A stretch of DNA of 15,761 bases. Origin: CAYMUG01 sp964393575. Lineage in GTDB: Bacteria > Patescibacteriota > Minisyncoccia > Spechtbacterales > 2-12-FULL-38-22. The position numbers and the translations under genes are program-made. Positions 13,436 through 15,761 of the stretch are shown in pieces. Location of the stretch: the NCBI GenBank assembly GCA_964393575.1, contig CAYMUG010000014.1:1-15761 (forward strand), given 5' to 3'. Position 1 is the stretch's first letter. Each line of letters begins with the position of its first letter. Below the pieces are notes generated by a model. The model had not been told where the DNA came from and ran no database searches. It was given only the letters and a program-made list of their open reading frames with translations.

Positions 13436-15685
13436 ATGTTAGATAAACGTTTTAACCATACAGAAAAAGAGTCGGAACTTTACGAGTTGTGGGAGAAAAG
13501 CGGGTACTTCCACCCGGAAACCTGTATTGAGGAGGGAATTTGCGATGAAAACGCGGAGGTTTTTTCTATGGTGTTACCTCCTCCTAATGTTACAGGAACC
13601 CTGCATGTGGGGCATGCTTATATGCTCGCGCTTGAAGATATGATGACAAGATATAATAGGATGCGCGGAAAAAGGACACTGTGGATCCCGGGAACGGATC
13701 ATGCCGCAATAGCAACCCAATCCAAAGTAGAAGCCCAAATTTGGGAAAATGAAGGAAAAAACCGTCACGATCTGGGACGTGAAGAATTTCTAAAACGCGT
13801 AAAAAAATATGCACAAAACAGCCACGATACTATAGTAAACCAAATAAAAAGAATGGGCTGCTCCCTGGACTGGGAGCGCGAGGCATACACTTTGGACGAG
13901 GCAAGAGAAAAAGCAGTTCGGACGGCATTCAAAAAAATGTACGACGAGGGTCTGATATACAGAGGAGAACGCATTGTAAACTGGGATCCGGAAATGAAAT
14001 CCACTGTTTCAGACGATGAAGTCGAATATGAAGAAGAAAAGTCCCCTCTTTATTACATAAAATACGGACCGTTTACGGTGGCAACAGTACGTCCTGAAAC
14101 AATATTCGGAGATACGGGAATAGCGGTTAACCCTGATGATGAAAGATACAAAGAATATATAGGAAAAGAAGTGGAGGTTGACCTGCTCGCGGAAAAACGG
14201 AAACTAAAAGTTATAGGCGATGAGCACGTTGATCCTGAATTCGGAACGGGAGCGATTAAAATAACCCCGGCTCACGATCCTAACGACTTTGATATTTGGC
14301 AAAGACATGAAGACAAAATAGGCGCACCAATACAGGCGATCGGCGAAGAAGGCAAACTAACCGAAGTTGCGGGAGAATACGCGGGTATGCCGGCTCTTGA
14401 AGCCCGCGAAAAAGTTGCGAAAGATTTGAAAGAAAAAGGATTAATTGAAGACATTGACGAAAACTACACAAATAAAGTTGCGGTTAACTACCGCGGAGGC
14501 GGGCGCATAGAGCCGCTTATAAAAAAGCAGTGGTTTGTTGATGTAGATAAAGAATTTATCCTGCCCAACTCTAAAATAAAAGGAATTAATGCGGGAGAAA
14601 AAACAACTCTTAAAAAATTAATGCGCACCACAGTGGAAAGCGGTCAAATACAGATAGTGCCCGACCACTTCAAAAAAACCTATTTCAATTGGGTTAACAA
14701 TTTACGCGACTGGTGTATTTCACGCCAGATTTGGTACGGACACAGGATACCTGTATGGTACAAAAATAAATCCGAAATCCAAAATTCTAAATCCGAAACA
14801 AATTCAAAATTCAAAATTCAAAATTCAAAACAAGAGGAAGTTTACGTGGGTACAGAAGAACCCAAAGGTGAGGGCTGGGAACAGGATCCCGATACACTTG
14901 ATACATGGTTTTCTTCAGGGCTCTGGACATTCTCTACTCTGGGATGGCCCGAAGAAACAAAAGATTTAGAAGTTTACCACCCCACAAGTATACTTGAGAC
15001 AGGACACGACATACTATTTTTCTGGGTGGCAAGAATGATTCTAATGACCGGTTTTCTCTTAGAAGACATTCCGTTTGAAACTATATATCTTCACGGTTTG
15101 GTTCGCGACGAAAAAAACAGAAAAATGTCCAAATCGCTGAATAATATAATTAATCCTATTGATGTTATAGAAGAATACGGCACAGATGCTTTAAGAATGA
15201 CTCTTATAACCGGTGCTACAGCGGGGCGGGATGTGCCTATTTCCTATGATACAATCCGGGGATATCGCAACTTCGCGACAAAATTATGGAATATAACGCG
15301 TTTTCTTCTTATGAATCTTAAGGATTATGACCCTGAAGATGCTGCAACCTACACGGAAGAAGATAAAAACCTAATGGAAGAGTTTGATTCCGTAATAAAA
15401 GAAGTCACAGATAATATGGAGCGCTACCGCTATGCCCAGGCGGGAGAAGTTTTACATAACTACACGTGGCACACATTCGCGGATAAAATAGTTGAAAACT
15501 CCAAGGAATTGCTTAACGGTGAAAACCAAACAGAAAAAAGCTCCAGGCAGCACACGCTCTTATATATATGGAAAAATACAATAAAAGCACTGCACCCTTT
15601 TATGCCTTTTGTCACAGAAGAACTGTACAAACATCTACCTCCTGAAGATAAAAATCTTCTTATGGTGGAAGAATGGCCCGCGTAA
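13436..15685 (+). CDS. valS: Valyl-tRNA synthetase, short C-terminus
   Basis: This class I synthetase charges tRNA-Val. PPPNVTGTLHVGHAY (48-62) contains the HIGH-type motif HVGH; GTDHAAIATQ (86-95) follows. The CP1 editing domain has TVRPETIFGDTGIAVNP and GTGAIKITPAHDPNDF. DTWFSSGLWTFSTLGW and KMSKS (563-567) complete the Rossmann core. The usual Cys-rich strand before 'DPDTLDTWFSS' is replaced by a repeat-coded stretch, about residues 444-468 (NKSEIQNSKSE...), with no Cys pairs. The protein is 749 residues versus about 860-950 in typical ValRS, ending at FVTEELYKHLPPEDKNLLMVEEWPA, just after the anticodon-binding domain. The C-terminal coiled coil that contacts tRNA-Val is therefore absent, or lost by truncation. 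Start is supported by the abutting promoter. Confidence 0.95.
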   Translation: MLDKRFNHTEKESELYELWEKSGYFHPETCIEEGICDENAEVFSMVLPPPNVTGTLHVGHAYMLALEDMMTRYNRMRGKRTLWIPGTDHAAIATQSKVEAQIWENEGKNRHDLGREEFLKRVKKYAQNSHDTIVNQIKRMGCSLDWEREAYTLDEAREKAVRTAFKKMYDEGLIYRGERIVNWDPEMKSTVSDDEVEYEEEKSPLYYIKYGPFTVATVRPETIFGDTGIAVNPDDERYKEYIGKEVEVDLLAEKRKLKVIGDEHVDPEFGTGAIKITPAHDPNDFDIWQRHEDKIGAPIQAIGEEGKLTEVAGEYAGMPALEAREKVAKDLKEKGLIEDIDENYTNKVAVNYRGGGRIEPLIKKQWFVDVDKEFILPNSKIKGINAGEKTTLKKLMRTTVESGQIQIVPDHFKKTYFNWVNNLRDWCISRQIWYGHRIPVWYKNKSEIQNSKSETNSKFKIQNSKQEEVYVGTEEPKGEGWEQDPDTLDTWFSSGLWTFSTLGWPEETKDLEVYHPTSILETGHDILFFWVARMILMTGFLLEDIPFETIYLHGLVRDEKNRKMSKSLNNIINPIDVIEEYGTDALRMTLITGATAGRDVPISYDTIRGYRNFATKLWNITRFLLMNLKDYDPEDAATYTEEDKNLMEEFDSVIKEVTDNMERYRYAQAGEVLHNYTWHTFADKIVENSKELLNGENQTEKSSRQHTLLYIWKNTIKALHPFMPFVTEELYKHLPPEDKNLLMVEEWPA
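14802..14829. repeat. Heptamer repeat inside valS
   Basis: ATTCAAA occurs four times in tandem, preceded by related degenerate units (AATCCAAAATTCTAAATCCGAA) from about 14770. Translation gives a Ser/Lys/Asn/Gln-rich stretch in the position of the usual zinc-binding strand of ValRS. Confidence 0.85.
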
Positions 15686-15761
15686 GGTCTCCTCGCCACG
15701 ACATAACCTCAGGGCTCTGCTCGCTGCAATCCTACGCAAATCACAAATCCCAAGGACACAA
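15686..15761. repeat. Window end after valS, with repeat CCAAGGACACAA
   Basis: No gene is seen in the last 76 nt. The final 12 nt (15750-15761) match 13288-13299 upstream of valS and are cut by the window edge, so a longer repeat unit may continue. No clear terminator follows valS inside the window. Confidence 0.5.

Overview
The window looks like a piece of a Candidate Phyla Radiation (Patescibacteria) genome, most likely a Paceibacteria/Microgenomates-type lineage. This is inferred from compact genes, weak or absent Shine-Dalgarno sites, a TsaD with a large CPR-looking insert, core enzymes carrying low-complexity repeat inserts, and many perfect short hairpins between and inside genes. UGA is a normal stop (yhbH and the glycosyltransferase end in TGA), so this is not a recoded Gracilibacteria/Absconditabacteria genome.

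Layout. (1) 1-858, minus strand: a HIT-family protein, then an AbrB/MazE-like small DNA-binding protein whose stop lies 3 nt from tRNA-Ser(UGA). Three tandem 12-bp palindromes sit in the leader of that pair. (2) 877-1237: tRNA-Ser(GCU) followed, in its transcription direction, by about 270 nt of back-to-back hairpins, including a shortened tRNA-Ser-like copy with extra sequence inserted in its T-loop. (3) 1250-3601: back-to-back divergent promoters, a roughly 195-nt structured leader and recG. (4) 3612-5225, minus: a membrane processive-type GT2 glycosyltransferase, convergent with recG. (5) 5311-10435, minus: a complete prkA-yhbH-spoVR module, with yhbH and spoVR overlapping by ATGA. (6) 10558-11061, plus: tRNA-Glu(UUC) with its own promoter, followed by two identical 113-bp units that each carry the tRNA-Glu 3' part with a double hairpin inserted in the T-loop. 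(7) 11127-11669, minus: a tentative DUF218-like protein. (8) 11787-15685, plus: tsaD and valS, each with its own promoter; valS appears leaderless.

Two 100-N blocks (10635-10734 and 12936-13035) are each flanked by the same 55 bp on both sides. Collapsing the duplicate plus the Ns rejoins tsaD in frame and leaves one intact tRNA-Glu, so both look like false scaffold gaps with overlapping contig ends.

The strongest candidate for something undescribed is the pair of tRNA 3'-end copies (tRNA-Ser and tRNA-Glu). In both, extra sequence enters the T-loop at the same point, just after T54-T55-C56. Perfect hairpins within tsaD and heptamer repeats within tsaD and valS suggest that the genome is broadly colonised by small palindromic or repetitive elements.
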